From: Diplocarpon mali
Taxonomy: Eukaryota > Ascomycota > Leotiomycetes > Helotiales > Drepanopezizaceae
NCBI GenBank assembly: GCA_024741835.1
Contig: JAENRP010000322.1
Coordinates: 1 to 50,229, forward strand
DNA length: 50,229 bases
Reading direction: 5' to 3'
Position 1 is the first letter of the stretch. Each line of letters starts with the position of its first letter. Made by a program: the position numbers and the translations under genes. This document shows, in pieces, positions 1-10,885 of the stretch. Below the pieces are notes generated by a model that had not been told where the DNA came from, searched no databases, and was given only the letters and a program-made list of their open reading frames with translations.

Positions 1-85
1 TGTTGTGCAGAAAATAGGCTAAATATGCTAGTACGCGCCCTAAGGTGTGGATTCACATTTTGGCCGAGCGGTATTATGCACGACA
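1..85 (+). repeat. TRIM-1 5' LTR
   Basis: 85 bp, identical over its whole length to 433-517. It has TG..CA ends with near-perfect terminal inversion (TGTTGTGC / GCACGACA). Positions 61-72 read TGGCCGAGCGGT, close to the A box/D-arm of tRNA-Leu or tRNA-Ser genes. Confidence 0.92.
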
Positions 86-98
86 GTTATGAGCCCCG
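86..98 (+). other. TRIM-1 primer-binding site (half-tRNA type)
   Basis: GTTATGAGCCCCG begins at the first base after the LTR. The first 11 bases are complementary to the anticodon arm of initiator tRNA-Met (loop CUCAUAA flanked by GGG/CCC), the half-tRNA priming known for Drosophila copia and Ty5. The tRNA sequence is from general knowledge, not from this window. Confidence 0.7.
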
Positions 99-420
99 TA
101 AGCGCAGCGATAATTCTTTTCGCATTCCTCTTGCGCGAGGTTTAGCCGACGTTTCTTTCGCTTCGAAGTTCTACCGGTCGCCGATTTTCCAAAATCTCGG
201 CAATGATCATACTCGGTTTCGACAGCTGTATCGACAGAAGTTTCGACAGGTTTGAGTAAAAAGACGTCCGATGGCCGTCCGACGTATGGCCGAAGGAAAC
301 TGCGGTCTTCCGGCCCTTCCGACCACCTATTCCCTGCTAGCTTAGCGGTCTGTGCGCCACATCTACGCTACCACAGACTGGGCTAGTACTTAGGCCGCTG
401 GAAAAACTGTTCTTCCGGCG

Positions 421-432
421 ACCTAGGGGGTG
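421..432 (+). other. TRIM-1 polypurine tract
   Basis: ACCTAGGGGGTG stands immediately before the 3' LTR. The same 12 bases end the internal region of Copia-1b at 19133-19144 just before its 3' LTR. Confidence 0.8.
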
Positions 433-517
433 TGTTGTGCAGAAAATAGGCTAAATATGCTAGTACGCGCCCTAAGGTGTGGATTCACATTTTGGCCGAG
501 CGGTATTATGCACGACA
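433..517 (+). repeat. TRIM-1 3' LTR
   Basis: Identical to 1-85. It is followed by TATAG (518-522), the presumed target-site duplication within Copia-1a. Confidence 0.92.
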
Positions 518-3130
518 TATAGCTAGTACGACTTTAGGCTATAGGTGCTCCAGGAGGTTAGCAAAGATTAGCATAGTAAGTGCCTTTTTAATAATCTCTA
601 TTCCCGCTCTTTTAGAAGCTCTATTTGGTTTATAAGTATAGGATAAAGTGACTTCTACTTCTATACCTTTAGCTTCGCACCATTCTCTATATTTTAATAC
701 TCCTTATAAGAGAAATACTAAGGTATTATTATCGCTCCTTAAAATATATAAGGAAAGGCAGTAATAGCGCTTTACCTATACTTTAAAAGATTAAAGAGCT
801 TTTAAAACTAGTATTAAGGACTTATAAAGCAAAGTATATCTAAATAACTTCCTACTAAATTCATCCTTAATTAAGAGAAGCCAGCTTTCTAAAGAGAGGC
901 TCAACGTGCTATAGTCAAATAGGTTCTAAGAGCACTTAAAGAACAGTCTTAAAGCCTTAAAATCTGACTCTCTCCTAAAAGGCTTTTACTTAGCTTTTGC
1001 CTAAGCGCAAGCTTTATAATTGATTTATAGCTTCCCCTTAATCTTCATCCCTCTTATATTTAGTATAAGCTTCTTAAGCGCCTCTGCTTTTAAATAGCCT
1101 GATTAAAGGTGCTAAATATCTACTAAATCGTTCCTAGCTCTTAGGAATATGCTACTCTTAAGGGGTTTATATTAGCTTTGCAAATGCTATTATAAAGTAG
1201 GGAAAGCTAAGCAGGTTAGTTAAGCATAGCATAGCAAGTTAGGAGCATTATAAAAGTTGATAGGCTTATATTTAAACACTATAACGTTCGACCTACGCTC
1301 TAGCTGCTTTATAACTATATTATTATCTACTATACCCCTTTAGAGCGTCGCATTTAGGCCTATATACTATATCCTAGCCTTCTTTAAAAGAGGCTTTAAG
1401 ATAATATTAATATTAAACCTATCTATAAGCGCTATATTCCTAAGCTCTAAGTCTCCTCTATTAGCAAGAACCCCTTTTATTAGACGTATACCCTTCTCCC
1501 TTATTAGCAGACTCAAGCTCCTTACCTTTATATAATCTTAAGAATATGCGATTTTCAATAATCCAAGAACTAAAAGCTCCTTTTGATTAATAAGGTGCGT
1601 CGCAGCGCAGTTATTAAGTAGAGTTATATTTAAAAGAGCGTAGGGATCTTTAAGGGTAGAGTATATTCCTAAGGTAAAGCCTTCAAAGAGAGTTAGATCT
1701 AAAAGGGCGGCTATAATCTTAGATTTGCCGCTCTTTAAAGCTTTAGCAGATATTCTTTCCTTAAATTGATCTATAAGAGCTTATTTAATATAAGAAAGCT
1801 TAGCTCAAAGCTCTCTCTATTCTAAGGAAGCAAGGTTTTTATACATTCTTTTGACCTTATTATAACTAAGAAGGTTTTAAAGCGTACCTTCTTTAGCGCT
1901 AGTTAAGGTGTATTTCAGCCTATTATACTCCTTTAGGTTCTAGAAGTGATTTTTAACCTAAGGGCAAGGGCACTTTTTAATACTCTCCTTAAGGGTCTTC
2001 TTCACCTTGCCTTTACTTAGTGCTCTTAGATTAGTATAATCGCCTACTCCTTTAAGCGAGGCGTATACTCCAAGGGTTACCTTTAATAAGGAGCTTGCAA
2101 AGCTTCGCTTTATTAAGCTTAAGAACTAATTAATATAATAGACTATATCTTTTTTATACTTTAAACCTAGCTTATTATCTTTAATAAGCTTTGCCTAAGT
2201 CTGCTAAGACTAAGTAAGAGCCTAGTAGTAAACTAATTATAGAAACTTCATAATCGCAAAGGAGCTTTAAACCTCTAGGATTCTATACGTTTATACTTCC
2301 TAGTAGATCTCCCTAAAGCTAGCAAGCCAGGTCTTCGGGTCTACTTTACTACTCCTTATTTTAAAGAGCTTAATATTATAGTCTTCCCGAATTGACTCTA
2401 TTATACTAACCTTAAAGGGGGCTAGTTCCTTATACAGGTGCTCTACGATCTATTGAATTAATAGTTTCCCCGCTTCCTTATAGTTATATTGCACTGCTTA
2501 AAGCAATATAGGGTATACTATCTTAATAATCCAATAGTATAACTAAGTATAAGAGCTCCTATTCCTTTTCTACGCTTCTACTATAAAATTGTATTACATT
2601 ACTACTATTTTATACTCTAGCTCTACGTCTTTAGCTATTGTTTTTATAAGTGGTGCTAAAGCTGGCGTTTATTAATCAATAGCTTCTTACTATTAGTATA
2701 ACTTATAGTAGCTTTGCAATATTCTCTAGTCCTATCTTTCTACTATTTTTTTAAGCTACAGCGGTTCTATTTCTAGATCTAGTAGGTATAGAGCTTCGTT
2801 CTTATAAAGCAGAGCTTGATTTCCTATCTTTATAGCATATAGTTCAGGGTTATTAATCTGTCTTAGCTTCTCTATATGCTTCTAAAGGCGTAGAAATTCG
2901 GCCTGAAACTCTAGCTTAGCGTACCAAATGCGCTATGACTTCCTATCTTAGAGTATAACTCTACTAGAGCTAAGCTCCTAAGCTTCTTTTTGCTAGTATT
3001 CGCTTATATTGACTAGGATAGTAGGGAGTATAGGTTCTATTAGTTGGCTAAGAGCATTAGAACGTCGAGTCAGGTCGTATAACGCGTATAAGCGAGGGAG
3101 AATAGATGAAAAATAGTAGTGAAACCTCTT
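518..3130 (-). pseudogene. Copia-1a gag-protease-integrase remnant
   Basis: The minus-strand translation runs parallel to the Copia-1b polyprotein (12504-14940) at both base and amino-acid level. It carries a gag domain with the charged helices after the start region, then a retropepsin-like site, an HHCC-like finger and an Asp-containing integrase core. It is interrupted by many TAA/TAG codons at positions where Copia-1b or 1c keep Gln. The frame stops at the TRIM-1 insertion, so reverse transcriptase and RNase H are absent from this window. No function can be expected. The start codon is unclear, as in all three copies of this family. Confidence 0.8.
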
Positions 3131-3198
3131 TAAGAAGCCTCTAAACACAGTGGATTTTTAATCGTTTGCTCCTAAGAGTCGCAAATGATACTAATAAC

Positions 3199-3370
3199 TA
3201 TTATGCTATATTTAGAAGTGGATTCTCAATAGTGGCAGAAGCTTATAAAATTCTACTCTAACTGTATATCTGAGCTCCCTTTATAGAAGTGCTCCGTGGC
3301 CACTTCAGGGGTATATTACATAAGCCAGTCCTCAGAGGCCTCAGCGCCTGAGGCTCCTCATGGCGCAACA
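3199..3370 (-). repeat. Copia-1a 5' LTR
   Basis: 172 bp, matching the LTRs of Copia-1b and 1c. On the coding strand it begins TGTTGCGCCATGAGG and contains the 9-bp hairpin GAGCCTCAG/CTGAGGCTC. The distal end, originally ..CGACA, has become ..AATA by transitions. The primer site lies just left of 3199. Confidence 0.9.
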
Positions 3371-3993
3371 AGTAGCCTATGCCTTTTTAGCTTTTTCCCT
3401 ATATTATTTCTTTTGTAGAATGATTTCCTTTATATCTATATTTTAAAGCTTAAGTTGTTAGTATCTTATTATAAGTAAATCAAAACGGTTTTAAATTTGA
3501 TTATAGTCGAATAATCTTTAAATAGGCTATTGAGATTCAAAAGGGAGCTATGCCTTTCTACTATAGATAAGGAAAAATAGTATAACTCTAATCGGTTTAT
3601 AGATTGTTATTTAATAAGTAAAGAGTATTCTATAAAAGTGTCTTATCTAATTCTTAAATCCTTTATAAGTAACTTTAGATAGACTATTAAGAATATCGCA
3701 ATATTCTTACTCTACTACTCTATTAGCTTTTGAATTATACGTTAAGATTTGAACTTACTTAATATTATATTTTTATAAGAAAGCTTTAACTATTCCTTTG
3801 TTTTTAAGACCTCTATTAATAGTTAGTTTGCTAAAAAGTCTATAGCAATAGACTACGTCTTTTTAAAGGAACTTCGCAATTGATTTAGAGTTAGCAGATC
3901 TTAAGGGTCGTCCTTTAAGCCATCTTAATAGGTCTTCCTTTATTAGAATAAAATATATAATCCTATTTTCAATTATTAGTACTTATATAATAT
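3371..3993 (-). pseudogene. Gypsy-1 integrase, distal part (continues from 21195)
   Basis: Minus-strand reading gives a Ty3/gypsy integrase core. It includes the KLTIN-R-GL-NKGIVKAF block (normally ..VDGGPENK..; the second catalytic Asp has become Asn) and then the N-x-VVE motif that keeps the catalytic Glu. After these comes the PTGYTPFF-LVYGREA-LP-type block, here degenerate. Joining this to the minus-strand frame ending at 21195, with one copy of the 4-bp duplication ATAT removed, restores one continuous integrase frame. The two pieces are therefore one gene split by Gypsy-1N. The distal end is cut by the Copia-1a LTR at 3370. Stops are mostly TAA/TAG at expected Gln positions. Confidence 0.88.
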
Positions 3994-4309
3994 TATAAGA
4001 GGGAGCAGGAACAACACAAGAGTAGGTCTAAGGGAAGACCAAAGACAAGAGGGAGGAAGCACCATAAGCGGGCTCTCTGAAGACAAGAACTAGGACAATT
4101 CACTAGTTAAGGGTAGAATAGGTAGTTAGCATTGCGCGCTATCTTTAAGTATAATAGTAGTCCTATTTATACCCCCTTCGACCCCTTAGCCGATTATATA
4201 ACTTTATTATATAACTTATATTATATGACTCTTCTATCGACTCTCTATCCTATGACTCCTTAACTATTATATAATAGTTATATGACTCCTTTTCTTCTAG
4301 GTCTTTATA
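3994..4309 (-). repeat. Gypsy-1N LTR A
   Basis: 316 bp. On the plus strand it starts TATAAGAGGGAG and ends GGTCTTTATA, RIP-altered forms of TGTAAGAG..CTCTACA seen better in LTR C. The three E-box sites of LTR C are mutated to TATATG/TATG here. The left flank is the ATAT duplication. Confidence 0.88.
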
Positions 4310-4736
4310 TATGCCTTAACCAACTTAAGTAGCAGCCTCTACTACTATTAGTAAAGATATAAGACTCTTGCAAGTTAAGAATACTAGCTCTTTTATAAGT
4401 ATAAGGACTAATAGCTAAATTAGTAAAGAGGGAAGGAAGGAGAGAAGAGAAAGGGGATATTTTTTTTTTTTTAATAGTGTGACTCGCGGGCCAGGACTAT
4501 AAGTGGATTTTGGAAAAACTAATAGAAGGAAAGGGAAAGAGGCAAAAGGGTAATTCGATAAATTGAAAATCTTCTTTTAAGTAAAATGACTTATAGGCTA
4601 GGACTATAAGTTAGAAATCCGAAAACTAATAAAGCTATTAAAGCGTAAGTTGAAGAAAAATTAGAAACAATTTCGAGCGATCCTAAGGATATATAGCCTA
4701 ATTAACTTAAGAGGCGATCCCGCTAAATAAGGTAAA
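4310..4736 (-). other. Gypsy-1N internal region 1, 3' portion (non-coding)
   Basis: No reading frame of note. It matches 19428-19850. It holds a 30-bp polypurine stretch (4427-4456) followed by a T run (4460-4472), and two copies of the dispersed pseudo-palindrome at 4481-4505 and 4588-4611. It is cut by Copia-2a at 4736 (duplication GTAAA, 4732-4736). Confidence 0.8.
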
Positions 4737-4931
4737 TATTGAGCTTAAGTGAGTCGGCGCAGTAGGTAAAGGAGGCTTCTAGAGGTCGATAGTCGATATA
4801 TTAGTAAGAGTTAGGGAAGGAAGGTTACCCCTTTCTTCCTTATAGCTATATATGTATTAATATCCTATTGATTAAGCAGTAGGGTTATATGATAATATAT
4901 TAGAGTGATAGCTATATTACTTATCTTAATA
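4737..4931 (-). repeat. Copia-2a 3' LTR
   Basis: 195 bp, aligned to 10686-10880 and to both Copia-2b LTRs. On the element strand it is the downstream LTR. Confidence 0.92.
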
Positions 4932-5234
4932 CCCTTACTTAGACCTTATTCCGATTGACTTGCAGTTAGGAAAATAATAACTATCCTTTTGCACTAATCC
5001 AACTCTTAAGTATCTCTTTAAATTAAAAATAATTAATTAATAGTAACCTCTTATTAAAATTACCAATCTTATTTATAAGGTGGGACTAGGAGTTAAATTT
5101 CCTAAAAGATATTCCTTTATAAGACTATATGATTTGACTTGCGGTCTAGGCCTAAGAGTCAATTTAAAAACTTTCCTTTATAAGACTACGTGACCTAACT
5201 CGTAGGGCGGGCCTAGGAGTCGTCCTTAAGCCTA
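4932..5234 (-). other. Copia-2a 3' untranslated region
   Basis: Non-coding stretch between the pol stop and the 3' LTR, matching 35756-36057. It contains three copies of the dispersed pseudo-palindrome at about 5072-5095, 5136-5160 and 5197-5221. Confidence 0.7.
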
Positions 5235-8200
5235 CTAAGCCCCTACTGTCTTTTGCAATCCTAGTATATCTTTAAACGCTTCGAACTTTATAACTATCTC
5301 TAATAGCTTTATAAATCTATCTACTACTATTCAATCGGTTGGGATATAAGTGATTGATAACTTATTTTTTATAATAAGGTTATAGATAAAGTGGTAGGCA
5401 ATATTAATATATTTCGATTGCTTATATAAGTATGGATTCTTTATAAGTGTAATCGCCTTTATATTATCTACTTAAAGATTAATATAGTTCCTATCTCATT
5501 TAATATACTTAGTAAAACCTATATCTTTTAAAACTTAGGCAATTTATAATCCTTATTTGCAATTTGATAATATTAATATATATTTGGCCTTAGTATTTGC
5601 AATAGCTATTGATTTCTACTTCCTACTTCCTTATAATATAGGTCTACTATATAGTACTACTACGCTTTTAGATATACTTTTTCGACCTTTTATATTTGCT
5701 TAATTAGAATCGGTATATACCTTAAGCTTTGCGCTTATATATTTTATTAGTCTGTATCTTACCTTTTATATGATTATTAATCGAAGGTACCTTTTAAGTC
5801 GCTTGATTGCATTTTTATATTAAATCGTCAGATCCTTTAGATTCTGATTAAGTTGCTTAATAATAAAGGTAATATCTGGTCTTATATATACTATAGTATA
5901 TATAATTACTCTAATATCCTATTAATACTTCTTTAGATCTCCTCTTTGCTTATTTTTATTAATAGGCTCTAACTTATTATACTTTCCTTCGATTAGAGTA
6001 CGCTTTAGCTTAAAGTTGAAAGTATAAGTAGAGAATCCTATTTAGTCTAGGATCTTCTTAATATACTACTCTTAGTCTAACTAGAGTTCTTAAGTAGAGC
6101 GGTTCCTTATAATGCGAATGCTAAGGATCTTATAAATTCCCTTTAGATCCTTAGTATTAAAACGTTTCTAAATTGTTATAAAGAACCAATCCAATTAAGT
6201 AGTTATTTTCGCAGCTATAGCAATATTATTAATATATAGTAATAACTTAATTCTACGCTTAGTATAAGTAAATAGATAAAGGTCAGCTAAGCTTTAAACG
6301 AATCCTATTTCTATTAAAGTAGAGCTATATAAGAGGTTCTAATTATAAGCTGATTATTTAAGCTTATAAATACTGCGGAGTATATAAAGAGAGTAGCTAG
6401 CGTATATAAGAATACCGTTAGGTTAAAAGAGAAAAATCCGTTCCTTTATAGTCGCTTTAGTAAATGCATTTTTAATATTATACTATTTGCATTTAAAGTC
6501 CTTAGCGACTACTATTACTATAAATATGCAAAGAGTATTTATGCGAACTATTAGTACGAATGTATTAAAGTAGTCTTTTCTATACTATTAAGAGAAGCCT
6601 TTAGCTATAAGCCTTGCCTTATAACGCTTTAGGGTTCTATCTATATATATCTTAATTATAAAGACCCACTTTATTAAAACTAGGTTTACATCCTTTAATA
6701 TCGGTTCTTCTATCTATATACTATTTATAATAAGAGAACTTATCTCCTTTTAAATTGCCTTATTCTATATTGCTCTATTCTCTAGATTATTAATAGCTTT
6801 ATTATACGTCTTTAGAAGAGAGATTTTTATTATTCCTTTAGTAGCTAGGAACGCATTATCTTTATTAAAGCTCTATTAAAGTTTAAGCTTATAGATCTTA
6901 TATGCTATTATAGCTTAGATACGCTTAGACTTGCGTTTATCTAAGGTATCTTCTAAGTCTAGGTCTCTATTCCTCTTTAAAGGCGTAGGTTCGGCTATAG
7001 GTTCCATAGGCTTATTATTTAAGGAACCGCTTTCCGATAATAGAGGTTTATTATTACTTATACCTATTTTAAGAATATCCTTTACTATAGGTGCTTTAAT
7101 TAAAGGGATAATAATATCAAAGTTATTTTATACTTTAAGTAGTTCGCGGATAATAGGAATAGTCTATTCGGCCTTTAGGCGATTAATAGGTCATCGATTA
7201 GTAGGTGCGCTTAATATGCTTAAGCTAAGAGAAAGGGGTTATTAGTTTGGCTTAATAGTATTACTATTAAGTAGTATACCTTGCGAATCTTTAGGTATAT
7301 AGAGCTTTAAAGATAGCTCCCTCTTATTTCGAGATTTATTGAACTTAACTATTAAGGATATAATTACTTACCTTAGATTTAGTATATATACTATCTATTA
7401 CTTTATTATCTATTTAATATACTTAATAAATATATATTCTCTACCTTAGTCTATTAGCTTTTTACTTTTTATACCTATAGGTTAGGACTTTAGGCTAATA
7501 TAAAAGTAGCAGACGCTTTTAAAGATGCAGATATAGTCTAGGCTTGGTTTCTATTTAAAATATGCCTTATATAGTAATATTTAGGTGCTATTAACTATTA
7601 ATCTACTACTTATTCTATTTTATAGGTATACGTCTGCCTTAACCGCAAGGTCTTAGAATTCCAGTAGTAGGTCAGTATCTTATAGTAGAGCGCAATAGTT
7701 AGTCTCTACTTGCTAGATGCTTCGCTTAGCGATACTATTTTAATAGGAACCTTTATATATTATAATTAGTTTATAATAAACTTCTTATTTTACCTATTTG
7801 TTAAGCTTTACCCTAATCTTTAATATATTATTAAACCTAATAGCTATTAGCTTTAATTAGGTCTAGCGTTCCTTTATTACTTTTTAAGTTTCTAACTTTT
7901 TTATAAGCTTAAATTTGGTCTTAGCGCAAATGGTCTATATCTATTAAGTAGAGTTATTTACTATTTAAGAAAACTAATTATTTCCTTTAATTAAGGTTAT
8001 AAATAGTCTAATAGTATTAATAGATATTAGCGTTAGTATTAAATCTTTTTATAAATTAAGCTTAGTTTGCGTTTGATTTTAAAGTTTTATTAGCTTGCAA
8101 ATTTAGTATACTAAGCGATCCTTTAATACTTAAATCTTCTATTTTAAAGTTAAGACCTTATATAGGCCCTTTAATTTCTTTAGCCTTAAGTATATAAATC

Positions 8201-10303
8201 TTCTATATATTAGCTAATACCTTAATAGGCTTTCGGCTTTTAATAGCTTTAGTAGCCTATTATTAGTTAATACTTTATTATCAGCAGCTAAAAAGGACTA
8301 GTAATAGCAGTTTAAGGTTTTACCGTTTTCTAATTATAAGCCTGGCTTAAGAGTCGTTTTTAATAAAACCGCAAGATCTACTTACAGTCCTGGCTTAAGA
8401 GTCGTCTCTAACAAATTTGCGAATTTCACTTATAGTCTTAGCCTAAGAGTCATTTTTGCAAATTTCACTTGCGATCTTAACTTAAGAGTTATTATTAGCG
8501 AATTTATAGAATCTACTTGCAGTCTTAGCTTAAAAGTCATTTCTATTAAATTTACTTATGATCTTAGCTTAAGAGTTATTTTTAAAGATACTTTATAATT
8601 TACCTATAGTCTTAGCTTAAAAGTCATTTTTATGAATTTTACTTGCGATCCTAGCTTAGGAGTCTATCTATTCTCCTTATCCTCGCTTAATTATATTAAA
8701 GTAAAGAGTGCACTTTCCTTAAAGGAATCTATTTATAGGTTTAGCCTAAGAGTTAATTTCTATAATATTACCTTTAAGATAATATAAAGTCTATCTTTGA
8801 TTTTAATTTTAAAGATCACTTTATAGTTATTATTTATAAATTATATAAATTAATTATTAAAAACTCTTATATAATTTAACTTTATATAAATCTTATAGTT
8901 AGATAAAAGATTAATACTTAAATTAAGTATAAAGAGAACATTTTATAAAAGGAAAGAAATGCTAGCGATATTCATCTCTATTATACCTATTAAGTTTATA
9001 TATAACCTTCTACTACTAACTTTAATAGAGCGCCTTTTTATTTTAATAAGTAGGCCTTTAAATAGGTAGGGTTTATCAGTTATATATATTATACAACTAG
9101 TATTACTATATTAATCGGATTTAAGGATCTTACGAAGATCGGCTTTTAAAATGTAAGCATCTTTATTATAATTATTATTTGAATTATTAAAAGTGGATTT
9201 AGGTTTAGATAACCTACTATCGTTATTAAAAGTATCTGCTAAAGTTTTAGCTAAATAGCCTTTTCCTTTGCCTTTGCCTTTCTTTAATAGTTGCGGCCTT
9301 TAGCAACATAAGGGCAGTTTGCTTCTTAACTTCTGCTTCGATTGCTTCTTAATATTAAAGCTAGCGACTATATTAATCAATTGCCTTCTAACTTTATAAT
9401 TAGTAATATTATAAGCACTATTATAGAAGTAGTATCCCTAATAAGCTTAAGGGCTTATCCTACGCTCCTTCCTCTTCTTAGGCTTATCGTTGCCTTATAA
9501 TGCAGTATTTGCCGATTTAGGGCATCCTTTAAGGTCTTGCTTAATAGTTCAAAGGAGGTCGATCTTCTTATAGATCTTAAGGTTGGGTTAGATAAGAAGA
9601 GATTGTTTTACAATAGCAAACTTAAAAGGAAGGCTATTAAGTAGGAAATTAAAAAGCTAAGTTTCTTTAAAAGTTATAGTTATCTTAGGATCTGCGGCTC
9701 TTACTTTCCTTTTCGCTTTATATAATATAGATTAAATAAAGTCTATATTTATATCTATATCCTTGCTATCTTTATCTTTTTTATACTAAAATAAAGTGAT
9801 CTGCTATAATAGATGCTAAGTATTAAAGGCAATTATCTAAGAGTATTTTACTTTTAAAGTATCTTATCTTATCTTTATATTATAATAAACTCAAATAAAA
9901 TCTTAGTCTTTATCGCTTAAACCTCTATTGATCTTAAACTTATATTTAACTAAGGCCAGCCTATACTCCTTCTCCTTTTTTATATTTAAAATTTACCTTT
10001 AGGATTCTTAGTTATTATCTACTAAGGCTTTTAAGCTAAGCTTATTTAGTATATCTAGCAAATTCTTAATAGTTATATTAGCTATTAAAGTGGAAGTAGA
10101 TGAATTAGTAAAGGGAGTATAAGGGGCTATTCTTGCGTATTTAATAAGTATCTTTTAAATCGCTATTTTAATGCCTTTGCTCTTAAAGTAAAGCTCTAAA
10201 TCGTCGAACTATTATTGCTAGTTCTTTCGAGAGAGTTAGAGGTCTCTAAGTCTAGTATTTCGATCGGAATCGGAAGCTATTGCTATTTTAAATCGAATTG
10301 CAT
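5235..10303 (-). pseudogene. Copia-2a gag-pol polyprotein, decayed
   Basis: Limits are set by alignment with Copia-2b. The start ATG is complementary to 10301-10303 and the stop is near 5235. Domain order on the minus strand: gag, protease, tandem peptide-repeat block (8330-8765), integrase finger and core, reverse transcriptase, RNase H. The polymerase YxDD box is at 6225-6236 and reads Tyr-Ile-Asn-Asn, so both catalytic Asp are lost by G-to-A change, where Copia-2b keeps Tyr-Ile-Asp-Asp. Numerous TAA/TAG replace CAA/CAG. The 104-codon plus-strand frame at 6931-7245 is a shadow of this gene. Confidence 0.88.
8330..8765 (-). repeat. Tandem degenerate ~25-bp pseudo-palindromes in Copia-2a pol
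   Basis: Nine or so copies of a motif whose plus-strand core is ACTTGCGATC followed by CTAGCTTAAGAGTC, spaced irregularly by about 35-60 bp. It is the counterpart of 32188-32662, and on the coding strand each copy encodes a variant of T-(L/P)-K-L-G-L-Q-V. Confidence 0.85.
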
Positions 10304-10685
10304 TAAAATCAAATAAATTAAATAGTTAAGGGCACTCCTCCTATCGAAAAGTTAAAATGATTAAATAGTAGGTATTATAGAAGTATTAAATAGGAAGGAA
10401 GTCCTCTTATTAAAAAGGGTTTTTAGGCTATAACGTAGGGAATTATACCTCTTATAAAATATAGTAAAGTAAGGAATTATACCTTTTGCAGTACTAAAGG
10501 GGTTATAGAGTAAGGAATCATACCTCTTATAATACGGATTGGCTAAATAGGGAATTATACCTCCTATTCGCCGATTGCTTGCCTTTTACTATAAGTCTTA
10601 TTCAACTTCCTACTAATAGTTGCAGCATAAGTGCTTTCTAAGGGAAGTTAATAATCTATTATCAGTCTATCTAAGGCTTATAACA

Positions 10686-10880
10686 TATTAAGCTTAAGTA
10701 AGTCGGCGCAGTAGGTAAAGGAGGCTTCTAAAGGTCGATAGTCGATATATTAGTAAGAGTTAAGGAAGGAAGGTTACCCCTTTCTTCCCTATAGCTATAT
10801 ACGTATTAATATCCTACTGACTAAGTAGTAGGGTCATATGATAATACATCGGAGTGATAGCTATATCACCTATCTCAATA
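10686..10880 (-). repeat. Copia-2a 5' LTR
   Basis: 195 bp. On the element strand the primer site follows it as TGTTATAAGCC, a RIP-altered form of GGTTATAAGCCC found in Copia-2b. The untranslated leader runs from 10685 to 10304. Confidence 0.9.
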
Positions 10881-10885
10881 GTAAA

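Larger units (their letters stand above)
1..517 (+). mobile_element. TRIM-1, miniature non-autonomous LTR retrotransposon
   Basis: Two identical 85-bp direct repeats (1-85 and 433-517) start TGTTGTGC and end GCACGACA, flanking 347 bp that encode nothing recognisable. A primer-binding site follows the left repeat directly and a polypurine tract precedes the right one, so this is an LTR element in miniature (TRIM/SMART class) rather than a MITE. It lies in the integrase region of Copia-1a. TATAG at 518-522 is the likely right target duplication, the left copy falling outside the window. It is visibly more GC-rich than its surroundings and shows no RIP-type decay. The 76-codon ATG frame at 25-255 crosses the LTR boundary and is considered spurious. 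The element may begin exactly at base 1. Confidence 0.9.
518..3370 (-). mobile_element. Copia-1a, Ty1/copia element, 5' part only
   Basis: Reverse-orientation copy of the family seen complete at 12095-19315. Reading the minus strand from 3370: 5' LTR (3370-3199), primer site, gag, protease, integrase zinc finger and most of the integrase core. It is cut at 517 by TRIM-1, and the remainder must lie left of the window. The right flank, AGTAG (3371-3375), is probably one target duplication. It is inserted in the C-terminal part of the Gypsy-1 integrase. Strong RIP-type decay. Confidence 0.9.
4737..10880 (-). mobile_element. Copia-2a, full-length Ty1/copia element
   Basis: 195-bp LTRs (4737-4931 and 10686-10880) and a 5-bp duplication GTAAA (4732-4736 and 10881-10885). 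Removing the element restores the Gypsy-1N internal sequence exactly as found uninterrupted at 19850-19870. Coding is on the minus strand, opposite to its sister Copia-2b at 30070-36252. LTR ends read TATTGAG..CTCAATA, presumably TGTTGAG..CTCAACA before RIP. It is more decayed than Copia-2b. Confidence 0.93.

Noticed and set aside
86..98. A tRNA gene fragment after the TRIM-1 LTR
   Set aside because: Only the anticodon-arm complement is present, at the exact primer-site position; no acceptor or T arm follows.
25..255. 76-codon ATG frame near the window start
   Set aside because: It starts in the LTR and runs into the non-coding centre of TRIM-1, crossing the primer site. No protein resemblance.
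1..517. TRIM-1 as a DNA-transposon MITE, because its 85-bp repeat has inverted tips
   Set aside because: The repeats are direct, with a primer site after one and a polypurine tract before the other, which is LTR-element organisation.
3371..3993. A plus-strand protein-like reading of this interval
   Set aside because: The minus strand gives a clear integrase core that joins in frame to 21195 after removing Gypsy-1N; the plus reading is a mirror of it.
4737..4931. LTRs with non-canonical TA..TA ends as a new integrase specificity
   Set aside because: TG-to-TA and CA-to-TA are the expected RIP products, and other families here show the same change with unmutated copies reading TG..CA.
6931..7245. 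104-codon plus-strand frame
   Set aside because: It lies opposite to Copia-2a pol, is not shared by Copia-2b in a recognisable way and has no domain; RIP-driven loss of stops on the opposite strand explains it.
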